Positions 8,311-16,377 of a stretch of 64,000 nt of DNA are shown here, piece by piece. Each line of letters starts with the position of its first letter. The stretch's first letter is position 1. The DNA comes from CAZGBT01 sp964524025. GTDB taxonomy: Archaea > Aenigmatarchaeota > Aenigmatarchaeia > CG10238-14 > EX4484-224. The notes under the pieces were generated by a model. It had not been told where the DNA came from, made no database searches, and saw nothing but the letters and a program-made list of their open reading frames with translations. The stretch spans positions 1 to 64,000 of the forward strand of contig CAZGBT010000001.1 of the NCBI GenBank assembly GCA_964524025.1. Reading direction: 5' to 3'. The position numbers were made by a program, and so were the translations under genes.

Positions 8311-8861
8311 AGGCCAAGCTCTGAATGAATTTCTTTAAGAGCTTCTAGTCCTAACTCAAAAAATTTTTCTTTAGGAATTCCTAGTTTTTCGCAGAATAAA
8401 ATCCTTTCTCTACTAACTTTTCTCGCAAAATCTTTTTGCTTAAATTTCTTTGCTATAGATTCTACTCTAACTTCTTCCAATTTTTTATTTGGCATTACTA
8501 AAGCACAAGCTATTATTAGACCAGATAAAGAATCTGCAGCTACTAAAGCATATTCCAATTTATTTTTAGGTTCTATTCCTGTGTTTTCAAAGTTATGAGC
8601 TTTTATAGCCCTTAATATTTCTTCATCTTTTATATGCTTACTTAAAATTTCAGCAGCCATAATTCCATGCATTTTTGGATTATCCTTAGTTTTTTCATAA
8701 TCTATATCGTGAAGCAAGCCAACTAATCCCCATTTTTCTTTATCTTCGTTTAAAAATTCCGCTAGCTTTCTCATTATAGCTTCTACAGCTATGCAATGTT
8801 TAACAAGCTTGTCATCATTCAGATAATTTTTAAGCAAATTGATTGCTTCTTCCCTTTTCAT
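8307..8861 (-). CDS. HD-domain (HDIG-type) phosphohydrolase
   Basis: The 184-residue protein shows the HD metal-binding set: H in KHCIAVEAIMR, the HD pair in GLLHDIDYEK, histidine in IKAHNFENTG and D in VAADSLSGLI. Such single-domain archaeal HDIG proteins hydrolyse phosphate esters of nucleotides or similar substrates; the natural substrate is unknown. The 154 bases upstream (8862-9015) contain no gene I can support. It is convergent with the thioredoxin-like gene. Confidence 0.85.
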   Translation of the reverse strand: MKREEAINLLKNYLNDDKLVKHCIAVEAIMRKLAEFLNEDKEKWGLVGLLHDIDYEKTKDNPKMHGIMAAEILSKHIKDEEILRAIKAHNFENTGIEPKNKLEYALVAADSLSGLIIACALVMPNKKLEEVRVESIAKKFKQKDFARKVSRERILFCEKLGIPKEKFFELGLEALKEIHSELGL

Positions 8862-9015
8862 TAAACCAAGATTATGACAGAAAATTTTTAAAACTTTTTA
8901 CAAGATTTTGTTAAAATATCACTAAGAATGTATAAAACAAAAAATCGAACACGAAGTCTCCAGAAAAAAGAGGGGTTAAAACTTCTTCACTTACTTTCAA
9001 TTAAATCGCCTTAGC

Positions 9016-9759
9016 TTACTGTCGTTTAATAGCGGTGGTAGCGTTTTTGCCAAATTCCTTTTTTATTATGTTTATTGCTTTTTCGACAATTAACCTCAGT
9101 ATTTTCTCTCCTTTTTCTTTTTTTGCTAAAGTTGGTTTACCCTTAACACCAGAGATTGTTACACACTCAGGTGGTAAAGGGTAAACGAAATATTTTAGCT
9201 TAGGCGGCATTTCATCAATTATTTTATCTTTCTTTACTAGAGAAGGCGAAATCGAAAGTAGGATTGATATCTCATCTTCACATGCATGAATTAAATCGGA
9301 TTCGATGAATTCTTTGTATTCCTCTTCTAGCAAGTTCCAATATTCAAAAGAAATTACCTTTATTCCATACTCTAAACTTACCTTCTTTGAAATTTCTTCA
9401 ATTAATTTTTTGTTATCCTCATGGGTGTTTACTATGATAAATTTTTTAAAACCTTGCTCCGAAAAAGAAACCAAATAATCTCTTAGAAGCGCACAAAAAG
9501 TTTTTAAGTTTATGCATAATGTTCCAGGGAATTTTTTGAATTCGGGATCGACGTATCCGAAAGTTATAGTAGGTCCTATCAGAATGTTTGCCCTTTCGGC
9601 TATTCTTCTTGATATTTCATCTGCTATGATTATATCAGTTCCTATGGGAGCCATCGGACCATGCTGCTCTATAGCTCCACAAGGAACTATGAGAATATCT
9701 TTCTTCTTTAAATACTCTTTCACATCTTCCCAAGTTAATTCAACTAATCTTAGTTTCAT
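9016..9759 (-). CDS. Creatininase-family amidohydrolase
   Basis: The 247-residue protein carries the family's metal-binding pattern: PCGAIEQHGPMAPIGTD (Glu, His and Asp ligands), FPGTLCINLKT, VNTHEDNKK (usual form N-x-H-G-G-N, here HEDN) and HACEDEISI (usual H-A-G-E-x-E-T-S). Members open or remove amide groups, for example creatininase, the MftE peptidase of mycofactocin synthesis, or the archaeal formamide hydrolase ArfB; the sequence does not decide between them. Its start is one base downstream of the stop of the HisRS-like gene, so the two form an operon and probably act together. Confidence 0.8.
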   Translation of the reverse strand: MKLRLVELTWEDVKEYLKKKDILIVPCGAIEQHGPMAPIGTDIIIADEISRRIAERANILIGPTITFGYVDPEFKKFPGTLCINLKTFCALLRDYLVSFSEQGFKKFIIVNTHEDNKKLIEEISKKVSLEYGIKVISFEYWNLLEEEYKEFIESDLIHACEDEISILLSISPSLVKKDKIIDEMPPKLKYFVYPLPPECVTISGVKGKPTLAKKEKGEKILRLIVEKAINIIKKEFGKNATTAIKRQ

Positions 9760-9760
9760 C

Positions 9761-10900
9761 TTAATTTCTATTTCTATATTTTATTTCGACTAACCTTTCT
9801 ACACCGAGTGCAAAACCTGTGGCTGGCACGTCCTTCTCAATCCCATATCTTCTTAAGAAGTTACCGATTAGACCATCATACCTCCCTCCTCCACCAACTT
9901 CTGGGTATGTTTTTTCGCAACCTATAATGTCAAACTGGACTACGAGTGAGGTATAGTACTCCCATCCTCTTATCATGGCGGGATCGAAAATGCAGCCTAC
10001 GCCACGCTTTTTCAATTCCTGAAGAAATTCTTTTAACATCTCTAGATTAATTCCTACAACTTCCTCTATCATTTTGATTTCACCAATGCCTCCTGTTAGG
10101 GAATAAACGCATCTCCAAGCTTCTTTCATCTTATTAGGCAAATTTTTAATCTTCCGCTCGATTTTTTGTTGGAGGTCTTCTATATTCATTCTCATTACTC
10201 TTAATTTGGATAATTTGTCGAGGTATTCCTTCATCCTACCCCTTTCCTCTAAGGTGTAGTAGCTATTTTTGCACAATGTTTTAAAGATATTAACATCACT
10301 TACCCTAAGAGAGACTTTGCCTGGAAAGAGTTTAGAGAGCAGCGTGTAGCCAAGAAAGAAAACCTCTATGTCAGCATCTAGGCTTGGATTACCAACGTAC
10401 TCTATCCCTATCTGAGTAAATTCTCTTCGCTTTGTTGGACTTAGCTTGCTTATATCCTCGTTTCTAAAGCAAGTGATAATATAGTATACTTTTAAAGGCA
10501 AGAATACCGAAGGACTAACTCCTTTTGCAATTAGTTTGGCGATAAACCTGCAAAGAGATGCTGTACCTTCAGGTCTTAGAACGCATAGATACGACTTAAT
10601 AGGTTTTTCGTATTCAAAGTCTGTAACGCGCACCAGGAAAAAGTCCCTCTTGACTCTTCTGATTGGTTCCTCTGGTCTCACTTCTCTTTCTGTCCATGGT
10701 ACTGTAAGTAAGTCGCTTGAAAGAGCTTCTGTGAATGTTTCAATCCTCTCTAAGGTTGGTGGTATGTATTCCTGGTATTCGTAAGTTTCAAAAAGCTCTC
10801 TTGCTAGTTTTTCTATTTCTCGCTGTATTCTTACTTTTTCTCCTATTCTATCGTCAAATCCTAGAGGCGGTGATAGCTTTGTAAGAAGTATATCTCTCAT
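9761..10900 (-). CDS. HisRS-like class II synthetase core (HisZ-like), no anticodon domain
   Basis: I place the start at the ATG at 10898-10900, preceded by AGGTGAG, rather than the TTG 15 bases upstream. The 379-residue product has HisRS core motifs: motif 2 as CFRNEDISK...RREFTQIGIEYVG (about 145-170), the histidine-binding loop IRGWEYYTSLVVQFD (about 309), GGGGRYDGLIGNF (about 338) and motif 3 ATGFALGVERL, after which the protein ends. It thus lacks the anticodon-binding domain. HisZ, the regulatory partner of ATP phosphoribosyltransferase, has this architecture, but no his genes are nearby, and the FRxE and RG-x-x-YY residues are retained, so it may still form an aminoacyl adenylate. A complete hisS lies just beyond. 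Confidence 0.75.
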   Translation of the reverse strand: MRDILLTKLSPPLGFDDRIGEKVRIQREIEKLARELFETYEYQEYIPPTLERIETFTEALSSDLLTVPWTEREVRPEEPIRRVKRDFFLVRVTDFEYEKPIKSYLCVLRPEGTASLCRFIAKLIAKGVSPSVFLPLKVYYIITCFRNEDISKLSPTKRREFTQIGIEYVGNPSLDADIEVFFLGYTLLSKLFPGKVSLRVSDVNIFKTLCKNSYYTLEERGRMKEYLDKLSKLRVMRMNIEDLQQKIERKIKNLPNKMKEAWRCVYSLTGGIGEIKMIEEVVGINLEMLKEFLQELKKRGVGCIFDPAMIRGWEYYTSLVVQFDIIGCEKTYPEVGGGGRYDGLIGNFLRRYGIEKDVPATGFALGVERLVEIKYRNRN

Positions 10901-11208
10901 AATCTCACCTGGCAATTTTTAGCGATTAGCCCCAGCATCCCTTTAGATCCTACTTTGACTAAAGAACTAAAACTAATGAACTAACCCACCCTTAGTTTTT
11001 CCCTTCATAATCCCTAATCATTTTTTTGTGATAAAAGGTAAGTAATTGAAAGTGGGATTTCGAATTTCTTAAGTTAACAAAATTTACTCTTAATTCAGGT
11101 TATTTTCCCACCTTCATCTATTTAAATCTTTCACATAATTTTTCTTTTTGAGAGGATGAAAAAGAGAACGGGTTTTCTAGTTCACCAAAGGAAATTCGGG
11201 TTGTAGAA
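10901..11208. other. Intergenic region between divergent HisRS-like and hisS units
   Basis: About 308 bases without a supported gene. It holds AT-rich promoter-like sequence such as CTATTTAAATC near 11120 for the rightward unit and a 16-codon open frame starting at the ATG at 11156 (MKKRTGFLVHQ), which ends three bases before the ATG of the frameshifted AbrB gene. I could not support a product for that short frame. Confidence 0.4.
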
Positions 11209-11372
11209 ATGCATACTCAAAAATAGATTCTAAAGGAAGGATTACGATCCCTATTAGTTTTCGAGCGAGATTGAGGTTGTTAGAAGGTACTTTTGTTAAG
11301 CTTGTTCTCAGAGAAGGGGAAATTGTGATTAAACCAATAATAAAAGCTGAATTTAAGAGAAAGGGAAGATAA
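11209..11372 (+). pseudogene. AbrB/MazE-type DNA-binding protein, frameshifted
   Basis: The frame 11217-11372 encodes SKIDSKGRITIPISFRARL followed by RLLEGTFVKLVLREGEIVIKP, a clear SpoVT/AbrB swapped-hairpin domain, and ends at TAA 11370-11372. It has no in-frame start: a stop lies upstream and no ATG follows it. The ATG at 11209 (M-H-T-Q-K) is in the frame one base off. One additional A in the run of five As at 11219-11223 would restore a normal 54-residue AbrB protein. The hisS ATG follows four bases after the stop. This is either a true frameshift mutation, a sequencing/assembly error in the A-run, or less likely a programmed shift. Confidence 0.6.
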
Positions 11373-11376
11373 AATT

Positions 11377-12681
11377 ATGAAGTTTGATACTTCTCCAGTA
11401 AAAGGAACTAGAGATTTTTTACCAGAAGAAATGATCTTAAGACAGAAAATAATAGAGAAAATAAAAAACATTTTTGAAATTTTTGGTTTTTCACCCCTTG
11501 AAACTCCTGCTTTAGAAAAATGGGAAATTTTAGCTGCAAAAGGTGCAGGAGGAAGCGAAGTACTTAAAGAAACTTATAGGTTTAAGGATAAAGGCGGAAG
11601 AGATATAGGTTTGAGATACGATCTAACAGTTCCTTTAGCAAGAGTTATAGCTAATAACCCAAATTTACAACTTCCTTTTAAAAGATACCAAATACAAAAG
11701 GTTTGGAGGTACGGAGATGTAAAAAGAGGAAGGCTTAGAGAATTTTTACAATGCGACATAGATATAGTAGGAACAGAAAATTTAGTTGCTGACGCAGAAG
11801 TTATTGCTTGCGCTGTTAAAGTTTTGGAAGAACTAGGATTTAAAAACTTTTTTGTGAGGCTAAATAGCAGAAAGCTTTTAACTGCTTTAGTAATTTATGC
11901 AGGTATTTCTAAAGAAAAAGCGCTGGAAGTTTTCAGAAGTATAGATAAGTTAGATAAAATAGGATTAGATGGCGTAAAAGAGGAATTAAAGGAAAAAGGT
12001 TTTAGCAAACAGCAAATTTCTAAAATAGAAGAATTTTTGAAAATTTCTGGAGAACCTTTTGAAATCCTAAAGCAAGCAGAGAAGCTAGTAGGTGAAATAG
12101 AAGAAGGAAAAAGTGGTATAAAAGAGTTAAGAGAATTAGTTGAATATTTAAAGGAATTTGGAGTATACGATAAAATAAGGCTTGATTTGAGTTTGGCAAG
12201 AGGTTTGGATTATTATACAGGCCCTATTTTCGAAATATGGTGTGAAGAAAGAGGAATAGGAAGTTTAGCCGGCGGCGGTAGGTATGATGAACTAATAGGA
12301 TTGTTTGCTGGAAGGAAAGTACCAGCTACCGGAATAAGCTTGGGAATAGAAAGGATACTAGAAATTCTTAAGGAGAGAACCAAAAAAATTGAAAAAACTA
12401 AAGTTAAAGTTTTTGTCGCAGCAGCTACTGACGATGTGAAAAAAGATGTTTTTAAAATCGTCAAGATGTTGAGGGAAAATGGGATAAAAACAGATTTTGA
12501 CCTAAAAGGAAGGAAACTCAAAAGGCAACTTGAATATGCAGATTCCTTGCAAATTCCGTTTGTTGTTATAGTAGGAAAAGAAGAGTTAAAAGAGGATTGC
12601 GTTAGGTTAAGGGATATGAGAAAAAGGGAAGAAAGGAAAGTTAAAATAAATGAACTAATTCAAACTTTAACAAAATCCTAA
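11377..12681 (+). CDS. hisS: Histidyl-tRNA synthetase
   Basis: Class II enzyme charging tRNA-His. The 434-residue protein has the standard start (SPVKGTRDFLPEEM), motif 2 as VWRYGDVKRGRLREFLQCDID, the histidine-binding loops LARGLDYYTGPIFE and GGGRYDELIGLFAG, motif 3 (ATGISLGIERIL), and a C-terminal anticodon-binding domain from about residue 340 (VKVFVAAATDD to REERKVKINEL). It is thus the housekeeping enzyme, in contrast to the shortened HisRS-like protein encoded on the other strand just upstream. Its 3' end overlaps the convergent SufT-like gene by 15 bases. Confidence 0.97.
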   Translation: MKFDTSPVKGTRDFLPEEMILRQKIIEKIKNIFEIFGFSPLETPALEKWEILAAKGAGGSEVLKETYRFKDKGGRDIGLRYDLTVPLARVIANNPNLQLPFKRYQIQKVWRYGDVKRGRLREFLQCDIDIVGTENLVADAEVIACAVKVLEELGFKNFFVRLNSRKLLTALVIYAGISKEKALEVFRSIDKLDKIGLDGVKEELKEKGFSKQQISKIEEFLKISGEPFEILKQAEKLVGEIEEGKSGIKELRELVEYLKEFGVYDKIRLDLSLARGLDYYTGPIFEIWCEERGIGSLAGGGRYDELIGLFAGRKVPATGISLGIERILEILKERTKKIEKTKVKVFVAAATDDVKKDVFKIVKMLRENGIKTDFDLKGRKLKRQLEYADSLQIPFVVIVGKEELKEDCVRLRDMRKREERKVKINELIQTLTKS

Positions 12682-12966
12682 TTTTTCTCTTGCTTTTTTA
12701 CTCAACCTTTCAGGACTCCAAGGAGGATCGAAAGTTATTTCAACTTCAGTTGGTATTTTGAGTTTTTCTTCTACATTTCTTCTAACATCCTCTACTATTA
12801 AGCTAGCCATCGGACAGAAGGGTGAGGTTAAAGTCATTTTTATTCTAATTTTCTTCTCTCCAATGTTAATCTCATAAATTAATCCTAAGTCTACAACGCT
12901 TAAATTGAGTTCTGGGTCTTTAACTTTTTCCAAAATTTTGAGTACTTCTTCTTTGCTAACTTTCAT
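12667..12966 (-). CDS. MIP18/SufT-like (DUF59) Fe-S assembly protein
   Basis: The 99-residue protein is a stand-alone DUF59 domain: VKDPELNLSVVDLGLIYEI, then MTLTSPFCPMASLIVEDV with the conserved cysteine, and ITFDPPWSPERLSKKAREKLGF. Family members (SufT, PaaD, MIP18) help deliver or mature iron-sulfur clusters. It is the last gene of a four-gene minus-strand operon, overlapping the SufB/D-like gene by four bases (ATG/stop overlap), which supports a role in Fe-S cluster assembly here. Confidence 0.85.
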   Translation of the reverse strand: MKVSKEEVLKILEKVKDPELNLSVVDLGLIYEINIGEKKIRIKMTLTSPFCPMASLIVEDVRRNVEEKLKIPTEVEITFDPPWSPERLSKKAREKLGFC

Positions 12967-13868
12967 ATTCTCAGAAAACCTCTAACCAGTAAATCTATAG
13001 CCTTTTTCTTACTAAAACCTCTACTTCTCAAGTAATCTAACTGTTCTTCTTCTATTCTTCCTATAGAAGCTTCATGCGTTAACAAGGCATTTTTGCTTAA
13101 GTTTAGCAATTCGGGAATTAAAGATATGGTAGATTTCCTTCCAACAATTAATCCTTTGCAATCGATATGACCTCTTGAATTTTCTTTCCCTATTATTTTG
13201 CTTCTTGCTATTATTCTTGAGTTCTCTCTACCAACAACTCTTATTTTCAAACTTCCTTTTGAATTTTTTTCTAAAAGTTCGATTTCCTCCTTTGTAGAAA
13301 CCTTGCAGTTTTTGCAATCTATAAAAATTTTCAAATCTACTTTTGAGTTTTCTTTTACGATAACCCTTTTATGAAGGTTTAAGTTTAAAGGAGAGGAAAA
13401 GCATTTGTAAGTATAATCTAAATTTGCGTTTTTTGCCAAGATAAACTCATAAAATGGCTTTACTCTATCGGAAAAACCCCATTTATGGAAATGAACGTAT
13501 CTTACTGAAGAGCCTTCTTTAATTATGAATTTTCCCTTTACGTTATGCGTAATTCCGATAGATTTTTTCTTTACTAAGCAATATCCAAAAAAATTTACCT
13601 TTAAGTTCTTTTCTACTATAACTAAGTTCTGCAAATTTTGTTTTAAAGGAGAACAAAGGAATATGCAAGTTGATAAGGGAATGTTAACTTGCTTTTTTGC
13701 CCAAATAAAATAGCCTTCCTTTGGTTTCTTATCATAAAACCTTCTAACCCATTTGAATTTTTCCCAAGCTTCTTTGCTTTTTAAAATCTCAACTCCTTCA
13801 ACTTTTCTAATGCTAACTTCTTTATCAACCTGAAAATAATTTGCATTTCTTACATTTCTCGTAGCCAT
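12963..13868 (-). CDS. SufB/SufD-like Fe-S scaffold protein
   Basis: A 301-residue SUF-family protein. The C-terminal part is diagnostic: LTHEASIGRIEEEQLDYLRSRG in two stretches, then SKKKAIDLLVRGFL, and the middle consists of repeated beta-strands (right-handed beta-helix). It is shorter than typical SufB (about 460) or SufD (about 400) and there is only one such gene here, so it may form a homodimer on SufC. SufB/D with SufC builds Fe-S clusters in the cytoplasm. Its start overlaps the SufC gene by 44 bases. The family-member distinction between SufB and SufD is not safe from this sequence. Confidence 0.85.
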   Translation of the reverse strand: MATRNVRNANYFQVDKEVSIRKVEGVEILKSKEAWEKFKWVRRFYDKKPKEGYFIWAKKQVNIPLSTCIFLCSPLKQNLQNLVIVEKNLKVNFFGYCLVKKKSIGITHNVKGKFIIKEGSSVRYVHFHKWGFSDRVKPFYEFILAKNANLDYTYKCFSSPLNLNLHKRVIVKENSKVDLKIFIDCKNCKVSTKEEIELLEKNSKGSLKIRVVGRENSRIIARSKIIGKENSRGHIDCKGLIVGRKSTISLIPELLNLSKNALLTHEASIGRIEEEQLDYLRSRGFSKKKAIDLLVRGFLRI

Positions 13869-14523
13869 ATTTTTTGATAACCATCCAAACTTTCTTCCAA
13901 TTTTTAGAAGAACAAACTATACTTCCGTTTAGCATTACATGAACGTAATCTGGATTTAATAACTTCAGAATTGAGCAATAATGCGTGATTAAAAGAATTG
14001 AATTTTGTTTATTTTTCCAATTTTTGATTAATTTTACTATTAATTTCAATTTTTCAACATCAATTCCAGAGTCTATTTCGTCAAGCATCAGAAATTTCGG
14101 ATTTAAAGCTAAAACTTGTATTAATTCAGAAATCTTTTTTTCACCACCGGAGAATTTAAGGTTTAATTCTCTTTCTAGGATATTGCCTAGAATTCCAAGT
14201 TTTACTTTAAAATTTGGGTTTATTCTTTCTAAAATGTCTTTAAGGGTTATGCCTTTAATAACTGGAGGGTTTTGAAAGGCTAGTGCAATCCCTAGTTTAC
14301 ATCTCTTCTCTGGAGCAAGTTTTCTTAGATCAATATCGTTAAACAAAATTTTTCCCTTTATCCTGTAATTTCCTATCCCCATTATTACTTTAGCAAGAGT
14401 TGTTTTACCACAAGCATTTGGTCCTATTAATGCATGAATTTCTCCTTCCTTTATCTCTAGTCTTATACCCTTTAGTATAATTTTTCCATTTACCTCAACC
14501 TTATCTAACTCTACTTTCAGCAT
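13825..14523 (-). CDS. sufC: SufC-like ABC ATPase
   Basis: I choose the ATG at 14521-14523 (MLKVELDKVEV), which gives 232 residues; a longer frame to 14568 would run into the regulator's coding sequence. Walker A is GPNACGKTT, the signature region is LKFSGGEKKISELIQ, and Walker B is PKFLMLDEIDSGID, the SufC pattern. SufC hydrolyses ATP to drive conformational change of the SufB/D scaffold during cluster assembly. It overlaps the regulator gene upstream by 23 bases and the SufB/D-like gene downstream by 44 bases: a tightly packed operon. Confidence 0.9.
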   Translation of the reverse strand: MLKVELDKVEVNGKIILKGIRLEIKEGEIHALIGPNACGKTTLAKVIMGIGNYRIKGKILFNDIDLRKLAPEKRCKLGIALAFQNPPVIKGITLKDILERINPNFKVKLGILGNILERELNLKFSGGEKKISELIQVLALNPKFLMLDEIDSGIDVEKLKLIVKLIKNWKNKQNSILLITHYCSILKLLNPDYVHVMLNGSIVCSSKNWKKVWMVIKKYGYEKCKKCKLFSG

Positions 14524-14824
14524 ACTTTCCCAGTTTCTTCCTAATTTTTTCACAAAGCATGCAAACATTTTTTTGGAATTCTTGTTCGGAGAGGTCTGAA
14601 AAGGTTAATCTTATAGAAAATTCCTCTAACTCCTTTTTTGCTATTTCCATTATTTTCTGAACTAGCTTCCCCCTTTTTTTTGCGACGTATTGAGAAACAG
14701 CTGGCTGGGTTATCCTTAATTTTCTTGAAATATCTGTTTGAGTGAAACCTTTTTCGAGCAATCTTTTAGCTACATAAGATCTAATTGCTGGTAATATGTA
14801 TTTGGATACAAACTCACACTTCAT
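14501..14824 (-). CDS. Helix-turn-helix regulator heading the SUF operon
   Basis: The 107-residue protein has an archaeal helix-turn-helix: LLEKGFTQTDISRKLRITQ then PAVSQYVAKKRGK (about residues 21-52), like COG2522-type regulators. The C-terminal part contains CMLCEKI, a Cys-x-x-Cys pair that could bind metal or an Fe-S cluster. It is the first gene of the SUF operon, so a role in sensing Fe-S status is plausible but inferred. The palindrome TATAACAGTGTTATA starts on its first codon position and extends upstream, which fits autoregulation. Confidence 0.75.
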   Translation of the reverse strand: MKCEFVSKYILPAIRSYVAKRLLEKGFTQTDISRKLRITQPAVSQYVAKKRGKLVQKIMEIAKKELEEFSIRLTFSDLSEQEFQKNVCMLCEKIRKKLGKYAESRVR

Positions 14825-14838
14825 ATAACAGTGTTATA
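14824..14838. promoter_or_regulatory. Palindromic operator TATAACA-G-TGTTATA, copy 1
   Basis: A 15-base palindrome with 7-base arms around one central base. It touches the start codon of the minus-strand SUF regulator and ends 36 bases before the plus-strand ATG at 14875. Four relatives occur at 38783, 42954, 45240 and 47599. The same motif abutting a regulator gene and standing at a constant distance from other genes is what an autoregulated operator would look like. Confidence 0.65.
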
Positions 14839-14874
14839 CAAATTAAAATAAAAATTTAACATTTTTTTAATCAA

Positions 14875-15186
14875 ATGAGTGTAACTTTAAGAAGGAAGAT
14901 TACAGTAGTAATAGAAGCGCTGGGTTACAGCAGAGCAGATGCTCTCTTAAGAGCTCGTAAAAAAGCCGCTACAATGTTCATTGAGTATGTGGAATTGGGT
15001 TATTCAATAACGTACGAAGGGAAGATCAGTGGAATTGAAACCAAAGATGGTAGAGTAATCTTTCCAAATTTGGATGAGTACGAAACCCCGCTTATTATTC
15101 CAGAATTTTTACCTATAGGAAGGCTTACAAGGGATATATATAGGGCGAGATTAAGAGTGAGAGGAACAATAGAGGAAAAAATCTAG
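14875..15186 (+). CDS. Conserved-looking small protein, unknown
   Basis: A 103-residue basic protein without transmembrane segments. It begins MSVTLRRKITVVIEALGYSR and has alternating strand and helix character with many Arg residues; a C-terminal FLPIGRLTRDIYRARLRVRG is notable. I do not recognise the family. It is divergent from the SUF regulator with the operator copy 1 ending 36 bases before its ATG, so it is a likely member of the same regulon. It overlaps the convergent endA stop by four bases. Confidence 0.6.
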   Translation: MSVTLRRKITVVIEALGYSRADALLRARKKAATMFIEYVELGYSITYEGKISGIETKDGRVIFPNLDEYETPLIIPEFLPIGRLTRDIYRARLRVRGTIEEKI

Positions 15187-16346
15187 GGTTGAAACCATTC
15201 AATTTCATAATATTGGTATCGGCTTCCAGGTAGCTCTATTTGTCTAGTAAGATAATAAGTGACCCCGCTCTCCCTTTCAGTTACAGCTAATAATAAATTT
15301 AGTCCAACTTCTTCGGCTATTCTTAAAGCAGATGCAAGTTCCGCACCTCCTATAAATTCGTCTTCACTAACAGCTAAAACACAAAAGCTAGGCTTTCCGG
15401 TTTTAGGAGTAACAACCTTTCCGTTTTTCCTATGAAAAGTTATAAAATCAAGCTCAATTTCCTTATAATCTTCTTCCTTCATCCCAGGTATTCCTAAGAT
15501 AAAGGTTTTTCTTACCGAATGTGCGACTCTAATTGCTCTTGCCCATTCAGAAATTAACATCCTTTCATATTTAGGAAAAACGTGCAAAACATGCTTCGAA
15601 TGAATCCATCTATCTTTTCTTACCGGGCTTACTCCAGGAAAGTAAATCCTGAAATGTGAACCAAATTTATAACCAGTTTTTACTATAAAACCTCTTAACC
15701 TCCAATCCTCATAAACTTCGTAAAGTGCTTTAAATAATTCAAAGTTTTTTGTTAATGCAAGCAAAGAATTAAAATCTAAATCTTCTCTTGTTTCTAAATT
15801 AGTTACTTTTAATCCGCAATGCTTAAGCAAAAACAAGGTTTCAAATATATCAAGTTTTAAAGTTTTCCCCCTTTCATGTTTTTTATAAACACCCAACTGC
15901 CCGAACCAAAAATCTGCAAAAAGTTTAAAATACTTTCTACCTTTTTCTATAACAGAAATCATATCGAAAGGAAAGTATCCGGCTTCGGCATCTATTTTAG
16001 GAAATTTCATTTGAGTAGAGGGATATTTAACTTTTTCTAATTTCCCAAACCTAACTTTTTTAAAAAATTTTATGAAAAGGCCCCTATCCTTCCAATCCCT
16101 ATAAGTGTTATATCTTGCAAAAAGTTTTGGTTGTTCTTTTAGGAATTTGGAGGCCAATTCGTTGAAATCTATTACTTTGTTCCCTTCCATACAAATCCAC
16201 TTCCTCATATCCATAAGATAAAGTGCTTCTTCAGGTTTGAGGAATATCTTCCCTTCTTTAAACTCTCCGATAAAAGACTCTTTTAACTTAGGAACTTCGC
16301 TGCCTTCTACTATCAACTCCTTTCCTTTAACTTTTATTATTCGCAT
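15183..16346 (-). CDS. endA: tRNA-splicing endonuclease, duplicated-domain type
   Basis: Cuts the bulge-helix-bulge at tRNA exon-intron borders. I take the ATG at 16344-16346 (MRIIKVKGKEL); an ATG 24 bases upstream would leave only seven bases before the divergent gene. The 387-residue chain holds an N-terminal degenerate unit (KWICMEG...YNTYRDWKDRGLFIK) and a C-terminal catalytic unit with YEDWRLRGFIVKTGYKFGS (catalytic Tyr), HSKHVLHVF (catalytic His) and AHSVRKTFILG (catalytic Lys), followed by more sequence of the next structural unit. Length and duplication fit an alpha2-like or related fused enzyme. A substrate, intron-bearing tRNA-Met, lies in this window. Confidence 0.9.
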   Translation of the reverse strand: MRIIKVKGKELIVEGSEVPKLKESFIGEFKEGKIFLKPEEALYLMDMRKWICMEGNKVIDFNELASKFLKEQPKLFARYNTYRDWKDRGLFIKFFKKVRFGKLEKVKYPSTQMKFPKIDAEAGYFPFDMISVIEKGRKYFKLFADFWFGQLGVYKKHERGKTLKLDIFETLFLLKHCGLKVTNLETREDLDFNSLLALTKNFELFKALYEVYEDWRLRGFIVKTGYKFGSHFRIYFPGVSPVRKDRWIHSKHVLHVFPKYERMLISEWARAIRVAHSVRKTFILGIPGMKEEDYKEIELDFITFHRKNGKVVTPKTGKPSFCVLAVSEDEFIGGAELASALRIAEEVGLNLLLAVTERESGVTYYLTRQIELPGSRYQYYEIEWFQP

Positions 16347-16377
16347 AATTTTTATCAAGAAACTAATCATTTAAATT

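Noticed and set aside
9761..10900. Second functional histidyl-tRNA synthetase
   Set aside because: It lacks the anticodon-binding domain and a complete hisS lies next to it; HisZ-like or other role is more likely.
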